DNA from: CAYSLA01 sp964431685
GTDB taxonomy: Bacteria > Armatimonadota > UBA5829
DNA length: 11,501 bases
Assembly: GCA_964431685.1 (NCBI GenBank)
Contig: CAYSLA010000111.1
Coordinates: forward strand, 1-11,501
Direction of reading: 5' to 3'
Numbering within the stretch: the stretch's first letter is position 1; the number at the start of each line of letters is the position of its first letter. A program made the translations under genes and the position numbers. This document shows, piece by piece, positions 1-7,155 of the stretch. The notes under the pieces are model-generated. The model worked only from the letters and a program-made list of their open reading frames with translations. It was not told the origin of the DNA and searched no databases.

Positions 1-3
1 AGC

Positions 4-1242
4 ATGACGGGACACACGTCCGCGAAGCATAGGCGTGAAGGTTTCCGCACTGTATATGGCGAACCCCCAGAAGATAGAATAGTAAAGGTAAGACAATACG
101 TGAACAATCGCCGATTCTTGTTTCTGATGGCCTGGTTCATGGAACTCGCTATGATTCAGGTTATGACTGCAGTGCCGTTTCTAGCGGTGCGGCTTGGCGC
201 CAGTCGCATGATGCTCGGAATGATCGGCACAGTGTCCATGTTAGCGTCTCTGCCTTTCACGTTCACTTCCGGCCGCCTTTCGGAGATAATCGGCCGCAAG
301 AGACTGATAGTCCCGGCCGCTGCGCTTGTTGCGGCTGCATCTTTCGCCTTGCTTTACGCCAGATCGCCTGTCGAAGTGATGATAGCATACTCCCTGGCCG
401 CGGTGTTCTGTGCCTGCTACTTCCCGCCGCTTGAGGCCATGATCGGGGGAATATCCAGACCAGGCGAGTTGGCAGGGAACATGAGTCAGTTCAACTTGGG
501 CTGGTGCATTGGAAGGCTGATCGGTGGCTTCCTGGTGCTATGGCTGATCGGAGTCGATCTCACGTACTGCTTCTACGCCGGTGCGGCTCTCGCCATCGTG
601 CCTGCCTTCCTGGGGGCGATCTATAGAAGTGAGCACGCCATCCAGGAAGAACTTCCGGACGATCACCCGTCACGTGGGGCCCGGCACGTTGTGCTGCTTT
701 CCATAACCAGGATTAGCAATTTCGTGGCCTTCTTCGCACTGACTGTCGCTTCAGTGCTGTTTGCCCGGTTTGGCAAGGACCTCGGTTGGAGCGAGCCGCG
801 CACTGCCGCGGTGGTTGTGATGCTGTCGGTGGGGATGGGTGTCTTTATGATCGTCACCAGCGTATCGCCGTGGTGGAAAGGCAAGCTCTGGCCGATGATT
901 GCGACGCAGTCTACGCTCGTAGTCTCTGCCGTATGTATCGTCTTTTCATCATCGCCGATACTAATGGGAGTGATGTTCTTCTTCCTTGGTGGCTGCGCCG
1001 CCGTAACCTACGCGGCCGCTCTCTACCAGAGCCTAACTTCCCGTCAGGACCTGGGAACCAACACCGGCATCCACGAAATGCTGATCGTACTCGGAGCTCT
1101 GTGCGGAAGTCTGCTTGGCGGGGCCGTGGCCCAGCTCTTCGAGTCAAACCGCGCGCCGTACGTGCTTATCGCAGTTCTGGCGACCTTAGGTGTGGTGGTG
1201 AGTTTGTGGCTATGGACGAGGAATGCGGCCCAAAGGCGCTGA
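4..1242 (+). CDS. MFS transporter, substrate unknown
   Basis: A 412-residue integral membrane protein with about twelve hydrophobic segments, separated by a central cytoplasmic loop around residues 200-225 that is rich in charged residues. The loop after the second membrane segment reads GRLSEIIGRKRLI (about residues 90-102), which matches the major facilitator motif A (G-x-L-a-D-r-x-G-r-k-x-x). This supports a secondary transporter or efflux carrier in the inner membrane; nothing visible fixes the substrate. The ATG at 4 gives a hydrophilic N-terminus of about 35 residues before the first membrane segment. A GTG at 100, preceded by AAAGG about 11 bases upstream, would give a more typical short N-terminus, so the start is uncertain, and a start outside the window cannot be excluded. 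It lies on the opposite strand to the flagellar genes, converges on fliP, and is probably unrelated to motility. Confidence 0.85.
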   Translation: MTGHTSAKHRREGFRTVYGEPPEDRIVKVRQYVNNRRFLFLMAWFMELAMIQVMTAVPFLAVRLGASRMMLGMIGTVSMLASLPFTFTSGRLSEIIGRKRLIVPAAALVAAASFALLYARSPVEVMIAYSLAAVFCACYFPPLEAMIGGISRPGELAGNMSQFNLGWCIGRLIGGFLVLWLIGVDLTYCFYAGAALAIVPAFLGAIYRSEHAIQEELPDDHPSRGARHVVLLSITRISNFVAFFALTVASVLFARFGKDLGWSEPRTAAVVVMLSVGMGVFMIVTSVSPWWKGKLWPMIATQSTLVVSAVCIVFSSSPILMGVMFFFLGGCAAVTYAAALYQSLTSRQDLGTNTGIHEMLIVLGALCGSLLGGAVAQLFESNRAPYVLIAVLATLGVVVSLWLWTRNAAQRR

Positions 1243-1363
1243 TACATTTCCTGGGTCATTTCGTGCAACGGGCGTTCCTGAAGCAAGTGCAGGATCACGG
1301 GATTCGCCCCTCTGGTGCTCGGAATGACATATCCCCCGACGCCAGGGGGGACAACTGCCCCAG
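1243..1363. other. convergent intergenic region between MFS gene and fliP
   Basis: A 121-base spacer between two 3' ends. It holds no plausible gene. It contains the G/C hairpin listed separately and, on the minus strand around 1299-1330, ATGTCATTCCGAGC followed by a GAATCCC block. This resembles a degenerate copy of a dispersed intergenic repeat often seen in environmental genomes (TCATTCCGAGC...GAATC). That resemblance comes from memory and is weak. Confidence 0.4.
1332..1351 (-). terminator. possible fliP terminator hairpin
   Basis: Five C (1333-1337) and five or more G (1345-1350) can pair across a 7-base loop just downstream of the fliP stop. There is no clear T-run on either side, so intrinsic termination is only a possibility. 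Its place between two converging genes fits a shared or bidirectional 3' structure. Confidence 0.3.
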
Positions 1364-2215
1364 CTACTTGAAGCTGTGGGCCAGCGATCCGATCAGCAGG
1401 TTCCATCCGTCGACAAGCACAAACAGCAGTATCTTGAACGGCAGGCTGATCATGATTGGCGGAAGCATCATCATACCCATCGACATCAGTATGACAGCCA
1501 CAACCATGTCCACTATCAGGAACGGAATGAAGACCACAAAGCCGATGGTGAAGGCTGTCTTTAGCTCGCTAATCAGAAACGCGGGGATCAGCGTGGTCAT
1601 CTCAAGGTCCGCTTTGCTTTGCGGTCTGGGCGAGTTCGACAGGTTTACGAACAGCGCGATGTCCTTCGGCCGCGTCTGCCTGAGCATGAAGTCCTTTAGT
1701 GGCACCGAGGCTGTTGCGGTCGCCTGTTCCATGGTGATCTCGTGCTTCAGATACGGCTGCAGCGCATTGGTGTTCACCTGCTGCCACACGGGCGCCATCG
1801 TGAAGAACGTCAGGAACAGTGCCAGGCCCATCAGCACGGAGTTCGGAGGAATCTGCGGCGATCCGATGGCGTTTCGCGTAAATGACAGCACGATGACGAT
1901 TCGCGTGAATGATGTCAGCATCACGAGCAACGCCGGCGCGATCGACAGAATGGTGAGAATCAAGACTATCTGGAGGCTGTTGGAGACCTCCTGCGGCGAT
2001 TTTGACGATGCGATTCCTATGTCGATCCGCGGGGTTGGGATGCCTGTCTGGGCATGCACACACACCGCGGTCAAGAACGCAATGACCACTGCGAGTGCGA
2101 TAACGCCCAGTGCCTTCGTCCAAGCCGGGCGGTCTAGCACTAGTTGGCCCGCTCCGTCTGCGGCGGAGAAACGGATTTGCCCATAACTAACGGGCTTTGC
2201 CGCGTATCGTTCCAA
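1364..2215 (-). CDS. fliP: flagellar export gate protein FliP
   Basis: Inner-membrane component of the flagellar type III export gate, which with FliQ and FliR forms the core of the protein-conducting channel. The 283-residue product has a hydrophobic signal-like segment at about 35-55 ending near VHAQ, then membrane segments at about 82-102, 128-145, 208-235 and 237-260. Family landmarks are TSFTRIVIVLSFTRNA (101-116) and the FliP signature PAFLISELKTAFTIGF (211-226), followed by PFLIVDMVVA and MSMGMMMLPP. The start is TTG at 2215, preceded by AAGGTG with 6-base spacing; it overlaps the end of fliO by 29 bases, indicating coupled translation. A GTG at 2140 would place the signal peptide closer to the N-terminus but has a poorer ribosome site. 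It is the last gene of the cluster here; no fliQ follows. Confidence 0.97.
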   Translation of the reverse strand: MERYAAKPVSYGQIRFSAADGAGQLVLDRPAWTKALGVIALAVVIAFLTAVCVHAQTGIPTPRIDIGIASSKSPQEVSNSLQIVLILTILSIAPALLVMLTSFTRIVIVLSFTRNAIGSPQIPPNSVLMGLALFLTFFTMAPVWQQVNTNALQPYLKHEITMEQATATASVPLKDFMLRQTRPKDIALFVNLSNSPRPQSKADLEMTTLIPAFLISELKTAFTIGFVVFIPFLIVDMVVAVILMSMGMMMLPPIMISLPFKILLFVLVDGWNLLIGSLAHSFK

Positions 2216-2876
2216 CTTCCCTCACCTTGTCCTGCAAATACTCGTTTGACTCACGGAGCAACTCCGCGACCGTTGCGGCCGTCTCGAGTTGTGCCTCCGC
2301 CGGTTTCCTTCCGCTGATAAACGCAGCCAGTTGGTTCTTGAACCCGGAGTCTGCGACGGGCGTCTGGTCTTGTTCCTCCTCGGGAAGCTCCGTGATCATG
2401 CTCACCTGACTGGGCGTGGAGCCTATAACAATCTTTCGCGAGCCGACCTCTACAACGTGCAGTGACCTGTTGGCTGCCAACATTGAGTTTTCCAGCACCC
2501 TTATGTGCTGGCCCGACTTTGCCACGGGTGACTTCAGATTCGTGAACTTCTTCAGCCCCAGGATCGTGAGATATACCAACACGATCACTATGGCCAGTTT
2601 GGCTATCATCCCGAGCGCTATTCTGTATGCAGGCACAGGTTTCTGCTGGGGAGTCTTCTGCTCCTTTGCCTCAAGAGACGCCAGAAAATCGGTCTCGGGC
2701 GCAGGCGGCGCAAGTTCCACAGCCTTGCCTGCCGCGGCTGTTTCGTTTGCCACAGGCGGATTGGAAAGGCGGTCCTGACCTTGATTCAGGGTGGGTGTCA
2801 CCTCCGCGCTGCCGGCTATTCCAAGCAGCAAGGCCGCTCCAAGCGCAATCAGGGCTATGCTAAGCAGCCTTCGCAT
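2187..2876 (-). CDS. fliO: flagellar biosynthesis protein FliO
   Basis: FliO is a small membrane protein that helps FliP assemble into the export gate. The 229-residue product starts with a signal-like hydrophobic stretch (residues 4-22, MRRLLSIALIALGAALLLG), then a Pro/Ala/Glu-rich periplasmic linker (25-80), a single membrane segment at about 86-108, and a soluble domain with the FliO pattern ENSMLAANRSLHVVEVGSRKIVIG (about 130-153, in two parts). The C-terminus (180-229) is charged and probably helical. The ATG at 2876 lies 17 bases inside the end of fliN and the stop lies inside fliP, so the three genes are translationally linked. FliO is poorly conserved; the call rests on the single-TM layout, the LHVVEVG-type motif and the position directly before fliP. 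Confidence 0.9.
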   Translation of the reverse strand: MRRLLSIALIALGAALLLGIAGSAEVTPTLNQGQDRLSNPPVANETAAAGKAVELAPPAPETDFLASLEAKEQKTPQQKPVPAYRIALGMIAKLAIVIVLVYLTILGLKKFTNLKSPVAKSGQHIRVLENSMLAANRSLHVVEVGSRKIVIGSTPSQVSMITELPEEEQDQTPVADSGFKNQLAAFISGRKPAEAQLETAATVAELLRESNEYLQDKVREVGTIRGKAR

Positions 2877-3309
2877 AGCCCGGCCTTTCGTTGCGGTTGA
2901 CTATCTCGGCGATCCGGACGCCGAAGTTTTCGTCGATCACGACGACCTCTCCGCGAGCTATCGTCTTGTTGTTGACCACCACCTCCACCGGCTCGCCGGC
3001 GTGCTTGTCGAGTTCCACTACCGAGCCTGGGACCAGACCGAGGACGTCTTTCACCTTCATGGTCGTGTGACCAAGTTCGACTGCCACGTGCAGTTGGACA
3101 TCGAGTATCAGCTCTACGCCGTTCCGCACTCCATGGCCTTGCTGGGAACTCATCGGTGCGAACTCTACCGGTCGAACCACCGCATCACTCTGCGCGGCGG
3201 CCGGCACGCCGGTTGCCGCTGCATCGGCTTCTGCGGCCCCGGTGTTCACTTCGGACGCGGCTGCCGTCATCGCATCTATCTCTTCTTGATTTAACAGTTC
3301 ATCTGACAT
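2860..3309 (-). CDS. fliN: flagellar motor switch protein FliN (FliY-like N-terminus)
   Basis: C-ring protein involved in rotor switching and in docking export complexes. The 149-residue product has a SpoA/FliN domain at about 65-138, with LDVQLHVAVELGHTTMKVKDVL, the turn LVPGSVVELDKHAGEPVEVVVN, and the end VVVIDENFGVRIAEIV. Residues 15-60 are an Ala-rich, probably flexible linker. The first 14 residues (MSDELLNQEEIDAM) resemble the CheY-P-binding peptide LSQxEIDAL that normally begins FliM or FliY. The protein is too short to contain the CheC-like domains of full FliY. The ATG at 3309 is preceded by AGAGG about 9 bases upstream. It sits 27 bases after fliL with no fliM between them, and its stop overlaps fliO. 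Confidence 0.95.
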   Translation of the reverse strand: MSDELLNQEEIDAMTAAASEVNTGAAEADAAATGVPAAAQSDAVVRPVEFAPMSSQQGHGVRNGVELILDVQLHVAVELGHTTMKVKDVLGLVPGSVVELDKHAGEPVEVVVNNKTIARGEVVVIDENFGVRIAEIVNRNERPGYAKAA

Positions 3310-3336
3310 TCTGACTTACCTCTGCTGGTGCTTGGC

Positions 3337-3795
3337 TTACTGCATTGCGAATTCGTTAAAGAAGACATTCTTGACCTGTGTGCCTTTGTCCAGGCGATTG
3401 TTGATGCACAGAATAAGCGATTCCTTCAGCGTTTCCCGACCTCCGGGCCTGTTGAGCTGAGCGAGCGTCTTGCTGCTGAGCACCTCAATCACCGCATCGC
3501 GAATCTGGGCTGGCGCTTTGGACTCTCCGCCGTGTCCGCCGCCGTGTCCCTCCGGAAGCTTGCCCGCTACCTCCAGCACAATATCAGTCTTGAGATATCG
3601 AACCTGCGGCGAGTCAGCCAACGTGACTACAAACTGGCCCAGATTCATCTCTGCTGTCTGCGTATGCCCCTTTTCGGTCTTTGCGCCTTTGGCCCGGCCG
3701 CCTGTGACTGTCACGACTGCGACACCGGCCACCACTACAACCGCCAGACCAATGATGATTAAGAGCTTGTTCTTGCCTGCTATACTATGAAGCAT
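3337..3795 (-). CDS. fliL: flagellar basal-body/stator-associated protein FliL
   Basis: FliL is a single-pass inner-membrane protein that surrounds and supports the stator units. The 152-residue product has a membrane anchor at about 11-31 (LLIIIGLAVVVVAGVAVV) after a short basic N-terminus. A periplasmic FliL domain follows, with the pattern NLGQFVVTLADSPQVRYLKTDIVLEV (about 51-76, in two parts) and the C-terminal helix and strand ETLKESLILCINNRL...GTQVKNVFFNEFAMQ. A short Gly/His insert (GHGGGHGG) lies in the middle of the domain near residue 83. The ATG at 3795 has AAAGGA with 6-base spacing. The gene follows motB after a 70-base spacer and precedes fliN, the usual neighbour order except that fliM is absent. 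Confidence 0.94.
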   Translation of the reverse strand: MLHSIAGKNKLLIIIGLAVVVVAGVAVVTVTGGRAKGAKTEKGHTQTAEMNLGQFVVTLADSPQVRYLKTDIVLEVAGKLPEGHGGGHGGESKAPAQIRDAVIEVLSSKTLAQLNRPGGRETLKESLILCINNRLDKGTQVKNVFFNEFAMQ

Positions 3796-3836
3796 CTACT
3801 GTCCTTTCTTCTATACTAGCTTCAGAATGGCGACTT

Positions 3837-3852
3837 TCCCCGCTAGCGGGGA
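3837..3852. repeat. perfect 16-bp palindrome between motB and fliL
   Basis: TCCCCGCTAGCGGGGA lies within the 70-base motB-fliL spacer. As RNA it would form a short, very GC-rich hairpin with almost no loop, about 40 bases upstream of the fliL start. There is no T-run, so a terminator is unlikely; it may be an mRNA stability element, a protein site or a dispersed mini-repeat. Confidence 0.55.
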
Positions 3853-3865
3853 GGAACGCTTGCCG

Positions 3866-4690
3866 CTATTGCTTGCCGTTCTCATCAACCAACGAACTGC
3901 CCTGGCCCTGAACTTGATTCACGGTGGCCGGTTTGCCTATGGCAAATCTCGGCCCCCCCGGAAGCACTATCTCAACTCTACGGTTCCGAATCCGTCCGGC
4001 TGCCGTCGTGTTCGGAGCCAGCGGTCTGAAGCTCGCATACCCCGAAGCTGCCAGTCTTTGCGGCTCAATTCCTTTGTGAACCAGATACCGGATGACGTTT
4101 GTCGCCCTGGCAGTGGAGAGCTCCCAGTTGCTGCGGTAGTTTGCTCCCACCGGTGGTATGCTGCAGGTGTGTCCTTCAACAATCACCGGCCCCTCGAGTT
4201 TGTAGAGAGTCTCAGCAATCCTGTTCAGGATCGGGTACGCGTCCCCTTTGATCTTCGCGCTTCCTGGTTCGAAGAGCAGTTCATCACTGTTCATAGCAAT
4301 TACTATGCCTCGCTGGTCCTGGTAGACTCGCATTTTCTGATTTTCTTTGCCGCCGGTGTTTTGGATGTACGAGACCAGTGGACGGATGGCCTTCCAGGCT
4401 GCGCTTTCATCCGGGACTGCGACTGAGGTGCGAATGCCTGTCTGCCCGTTGGGCAAGGGCTGGGAGTGCGGAGGTCTGCCCGTTGAGAGCACGCCTGGGC
4501 TGTGACCAGCCACATCTCCGCCGAAGCCGCTGCGGATTGACACAGCGGCTTCCTTGAACTTGGCCAGGTTCAGAATGGACATCGAGTACATCATGATAAA
4601 GAACGCCATCAGCAGCGTTATCATATCCGCGTATGTCAGCAGCCAGCGATCTGTATTCTCTCTTGAGTCGTCCCCTAAGTTTTGCCTCAT
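3866..4690 (-). CDS. motB: flagellar stator protein MotB
   Basis: Peptidoglycan-anchored half of the ion-driven stator. The 274-residue protein has a short cytoplasmic N-terminus, then one membrane helix (about 17-38) beginning LLTYADMITLLMAFF with the essential ion-binding Asp at residue 22. After a linker, an OmpA-like domain runs from about 125 to 243, containing VEGHTC (171-176), SNWELSTARA (187-196) and NRRVEIVL (236-243). The usual OmpA/MotB motif is GHTD; here the Asp is Cys176 (codon TGC at 4163-4165), while the partner Arg (195) is kept. The ATG overlaps the motA stop in an ATGA, as is usual for motAB. The tail after 244 is short and probably unstructured. Confidence 0.97.
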   Translation of the reverse strand: MRQNLGDDSRENTDRWLLTYADMITLLMAFFIMMYSMSILNLAKFKEAAVSIRSGFGGDVAGHSPGVLSTGRPPHSQPLPNGQTGIRTSVAVPDESAAWKAIRPLVSYIQNTGGKENQKMRVYQDQRGIVIAMNSDELLFEPGSAKIKGDAYPILNRIAETLYKLEGPVIVEGHTCSIPPVGANYRSNWELSTARATNVIRYLVHKGIEPQRLAASGYASFRPLAPNTTAAGRIRNRRVEIVLPGGPRFAIGKPATVNQVQGQGSSLVDENGKQ

Positions 4691-5502
4691 GCGGCCAACG
4701 AGTCCTCTCTGCGTTGTGCGGCGACTGCTGCTGCCGGTCGCACACTCGGGGGAAGATAGGCCAGCATCCTCGATTCCACAGACCGGGGGTTCTCGCCCGC
4801 CTGTATGGCAAGGATGCCCTCGATTACCATTTCATAGGTCAGAACCTCGTGGACCGTTCTTGACCGCATCTTGGCCGCTATTGGCAGATACAACAAGTTT
4901 GCCAGCGCGACTCCGTAGAATGTGGCCATGAAAGCCGCGGCTATAGCATGGCCCATTTTGGAGGGTTCGTCTAGCTTGGTGAGCATGTTTATCAGTCCCA
5001 GCACAGTGCCGATGATCCCCAGGGTAGGGGAGAATCCACCCATACTGGTGAATATCGCCTCACCAGCCTTGTGACGCTCGCGCATCGTGGCGACTTCGGT
5101 TTCCAGAACCTCTCGAACCGTCATCGACTGCGTCCCGTCCACTACGAGTTCCAGACCCTTGCGAATGAACTGGTTCTCGACCCTGGAGACGGCCTTCTCG
5201 AGACCCAGCACGCCGTGTCTTCTCGCAATTCGCGCGTACTTGGTCATTGCAGCAATAACCTCCACGGCGTCAAGGGTGTCTGAAGTGAGTGCTGAACGCA
5301 ACGCCGCCGGAAGACTCGCAACTGTGCGAAGACTGGTGCCCACAAGGGCGGCGCCCCAGGTGCCGAACACAACCAACACCAATGCAGGAACGTTCAAGAG
5401 CCCGGCGGCGTCTCCGCCTTCAAGAGTGAGGCAGACGGCAAGCGCGCCCCAGGCCAGCATCAGGCCTATTACAGTTGCCAGATCAATCCGTCGGCTTCTC
5501 AT
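4687..5502 (-). CDS. motA: flagellar stator protein MotA
   Basis: Inner-membrane half of the stator, which with MotB conducts ions and pushes on the rotor. The 271-residue product has four membrane segments at about 7-27, 38-55, 153-175 and 186-208. The cytoplasmic loop keeps the rotor-contacting charges in RRHGVLGLE (Arg95 and Glu102, by alignment in memory to E. coli Arg90 and Glu98). The third and fourth segments carry SPTLGIIGTVLGLI with the conserved Pro (159) and a second Pro near 207. The C-terminal tail with QAGENPRSVESRMLAYLPP is typical of the family. The ATG at 5502 follows the flbD stop by 5 bases and its TGA overlaps the motB start. The ion used (H+ or Na+) cannot be decided from the sequence alone. 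Confidence 0.97.
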   Translation of the reverse strand: MRSRRIDLATVIGLMLAWGALAVCLTLEGGDAAGLLNVPALVLVVFGTWGAALVGTSLRTVASLPAALRSALTSDTLDAVEVIAAMTKYARIARRHGVLGLEKAVSRVENQFIRKGLELVVDGTQSMTVREVLETEVATMRERHKAGEAIFTSMGGFSPTLGIIGTVLGLINMLTKLDEPSKMGHAIAAAFMATFYGVALANLLYLPIAAKMRSRTVHEVLTYEMVIEGILAIQAGENPRSVESRMLAYLPPSVRPAAAVAAQRREDSLAA

Positions 5503-5507
5503 TATCG

Positions 5508-5738
5508 CTATGCCCTCGATTTTGCTCGAGCCGTTCGTCTTCCCAGTATGCGGTGGCTCTTTGTTACTATCCTGCGGTAGTTGACTACCTTGCTGATGAC
5601 GTCCTCCACGGATTCCTTCACCATGACCTTCTTGCCGGTGGTAAGCGAAATCAGGGTGTCCGGCGTGCGTTCCACTGACTCGATCAAGTCGGCGTTCACT
5701 ATCACGTCCGAGTCATTGAACATCGTTAGTTTGATCAT
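5508..5738 (-). CDS. flbD: FlbD/SwrD family flagellar protein
   Basis: A small protein of 76 residues that matches the FlbD family: MIKLTMFNDSDVIVNADLIESVE, then TPDTLISLTTGKKVMVKESVEDVISKV, and a basic tail rich in Arg and Lys (RRTARAKSRA). The B. subtilis member, SwrD, is reported to raise stator-driven motor power, which fits its position directly upstream of motA with only 5 bases between them. The ATG at 5738 has AAGAGG about 8 bases upstream and matches the family N-terminus; an in-frame TTG at 5756 would add six residues unlike the family and is less likely. This is not the Caulobacter regulator also called FlbD. Confidence 0.9.
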   Translation of the reverse strand: MIKLTMFNDSDVIVNADLIESVERTPDTLISLTTGKKVMVKESVEDVISKVVNYRRIVTKSHRILGRRTARAKSRA

Positions 5739-5760
5739 TCGAAAGCCTCTTGCCAAGGGC

Positions 5761-5782
5761 GCGCCGACCGACGAGTCGGCGC
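5761..5782. repeat. GC-rich hairpin between flgE and flbD
   Basis: GCGCCGAC (5761-5768) and GTCGGCGC (5775-5782) pair perfectly across a 6-base loop, flanked by G- and C-runs that can extend the stem with a mismatch. It occupies most of the 81-base spacer between the flgE stop and the flbD start. It lacks a T-run. It could modulate mRNA processing between hook and stator genes, or be a mobile palindromic mini-repeat. Confidence 0.55.
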
Positions 5783-5819
5783 CCCCACTGCAATGTCAGT
5801 TGTCAACTATCAACGGCAA

Positions 5820-7109
5820 CTACCGTTTCAGATTGACCAGGTCATTGAGTATCTCGTCCGATGTGCTGATGATCTTGGAATTGGCCTGGAAGCCTCGCTG
5901 AGAGACGATCATCTGCGAGAACTCATTGGCAAGGTCGACGTTCGACGCCTCCAAGAAACCCGAGGAGATCATGCCAAGCGATCCTTCGCCCGGTACACCC
6001 ATCCTCGGTGTGCCCGAGTTGGCGCTTTCGATCATCAGGTTGGTCCCCGTCTTCATCAGACCGGCAGGGTTGTTGAACGCGGACAGCGCCAGTTGGCCGA
6101 GGTTTCTCGTGGAGCCGTTGGTAAACGTGCCTACGACCCGGCCGCCGCGGTCGATGTTGAACGACTCAAGTGTCCCCAGCGGCAGACCGTCCTGATATGT
6201 CATGTCAGCAGTGTTGGCTCCGTTGAGCTGAGTCATCTTCTCCAGCTTGATCTCGAAGTCCAGCGGAGAAGTCGCTCCGGTCGGAGTTGCGAACGTCAAG
6301 GAGAACGGCACACCGGCGGTCGTCGAAGCGCCCAGAGGGTCAAAAGCCAGCGTTCCGGCCGTCACCGACGCAGCGGGCGGCACCGGTGTGGGCGTACCCG
6401 GTGTCAGCGGAGTCGTGGGGTCCACGTCGGGGCAGATGACTTCGTAGTTCCACTCTCCCGGAGTGGTCGTCTTCGTAAACCTGACATTGACCTGGTGAGT
6501 GATGCCGAGTGAATCGTACACGTCGAACTTCATATCGTAGAAAGCGCCGTCTTCGGAGGTGGCGTCCAGATTGCCGCCGATGTCGACCCCTGTTGTCTGC
6601 TTGGCGATGGACAGCTCGCCGATTGGGATGCGCACCCCGGACGAAGGGCTAATTGGCGTCGAGGTGTCCGTTATGCCGGTCACCGGGTCGGGTGTCCATC
6701 CTGCCACCTTCATGCCGTTGGACGACGCTACCAGATAGTTCTTGGCATCCAGCGCGAACGAACCGTCCCGCGTGTAGTAGTTCCGTTTTCCGTTGCCAAG
6801 CACAAAGAATCCGTTGCCCTCAACGGCCGCGTCAGTTCTCCGACCTGTCGAGGTCATTGCACCTTGGGTCTGGTCGGTGTCGATGGTTCCCAGCAGCACG
6901 CCAAGCCCGATCTGAGATGGATTTGTGCCGCCCACGGATTCTGTGGGTACGCTGCCGCCGGACAGGGTCTGGCTGAGCATTTCCTTGAACGTCGCCCTGC
7001 CTGACTTGTAGCCTGTGGTGTTCACATTGGCAATGTTATTGCCGATCACATCGAGGCTCGACTTGAATGCCTTCATGCCTGAGATGCCGCTGTACATTGC
7101 TTGAATCAA
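5820..7109 (-). CDS. flgE: flagellar hook protein FlgE
   Basis: Structural subunit of the hook, exported and polymerised outside the cell. The 429-residue product begins MIQAMYSGISGM and continues with GNNIANVNTTGYKSGRATF (about 23-41), the rod/hook N-terminal motif. It ends with SNVDLANEFSQMIVSQRGFQ and STSDEILNDLVNLK, the C-terminal helix pair with the family pattern. The middle (about 135-320) is the variable surface domain and includes a Pro/Thr-rich stretch near 230-250 (PTTPLTPGTPTPVPPA). Length is similar to E. coli FlgE. The start is TTG at 7109, supported by GGAGG 8 bases upstream; an ATG four codons later would cut into the conserved N-terminus. It follows flgD, its cap protein, by about 46 bases. 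Confidence 0.97.
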   Translation of the reverse strand: MIQAMYSGISGMKAFKSSLDVIGNNIANVNTTGYKSGRATFKEMLSQTLSGGSVPTESVGGTNPSQIGLGVLLGTIDTDQTQGAMTSTGRRTDAAVEGNGFFVLGNGKRNYYTRDGSFALDAKNYLVASSNGMKVAGWTPDPVTGITDTSTPISPSSGVRIPIGELSIAKQTTGVDIGGNLDATSEDGAFYDMKFDVYDSLGITHQVNVRFTKTTTPGEWNYEVICPDVDPTTPLTPGTPTPVPPAASVTAGTLAFDPLGASTTAGVPFSLTFATPTGATSPLDFEIKLEKMTQLNGANTADMTYQDGLPLGTLESFNIDRGGRVVGTFTNGSTRNLGQLALSAFNNPAGLMKTGTNLMIESANSGTPRMGVPGEGSLGMISSGFLEASNVDLANEFSQMIVSQRGFQANSKIISTSDEILNDLVNLKR

Positions 7110-7155
7110 TTTCCTTACCTCCCGATTGCTTTAGGACAGATCGTCTTCGAAGTTA

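Noticed and set aside
786..2186. Long open frame (466 codons) on the plus strand spanning the MFS gene end and the fliP region
   Set aside because: It overlaps the well-supported MFS gene in another frame and lies antisense to fliP. Its translation has no recognisable domain and changes in composition at the gene boundary, so it is a shadow of high-GC coding sequence.
5793..6512. Plus-strand open frame of 239 codons antisense to flgE
   Set aside because: Arg/Gly/His-rich translation with no motif, wholly opposite the conserved flgE gene; typical antisense shadow.
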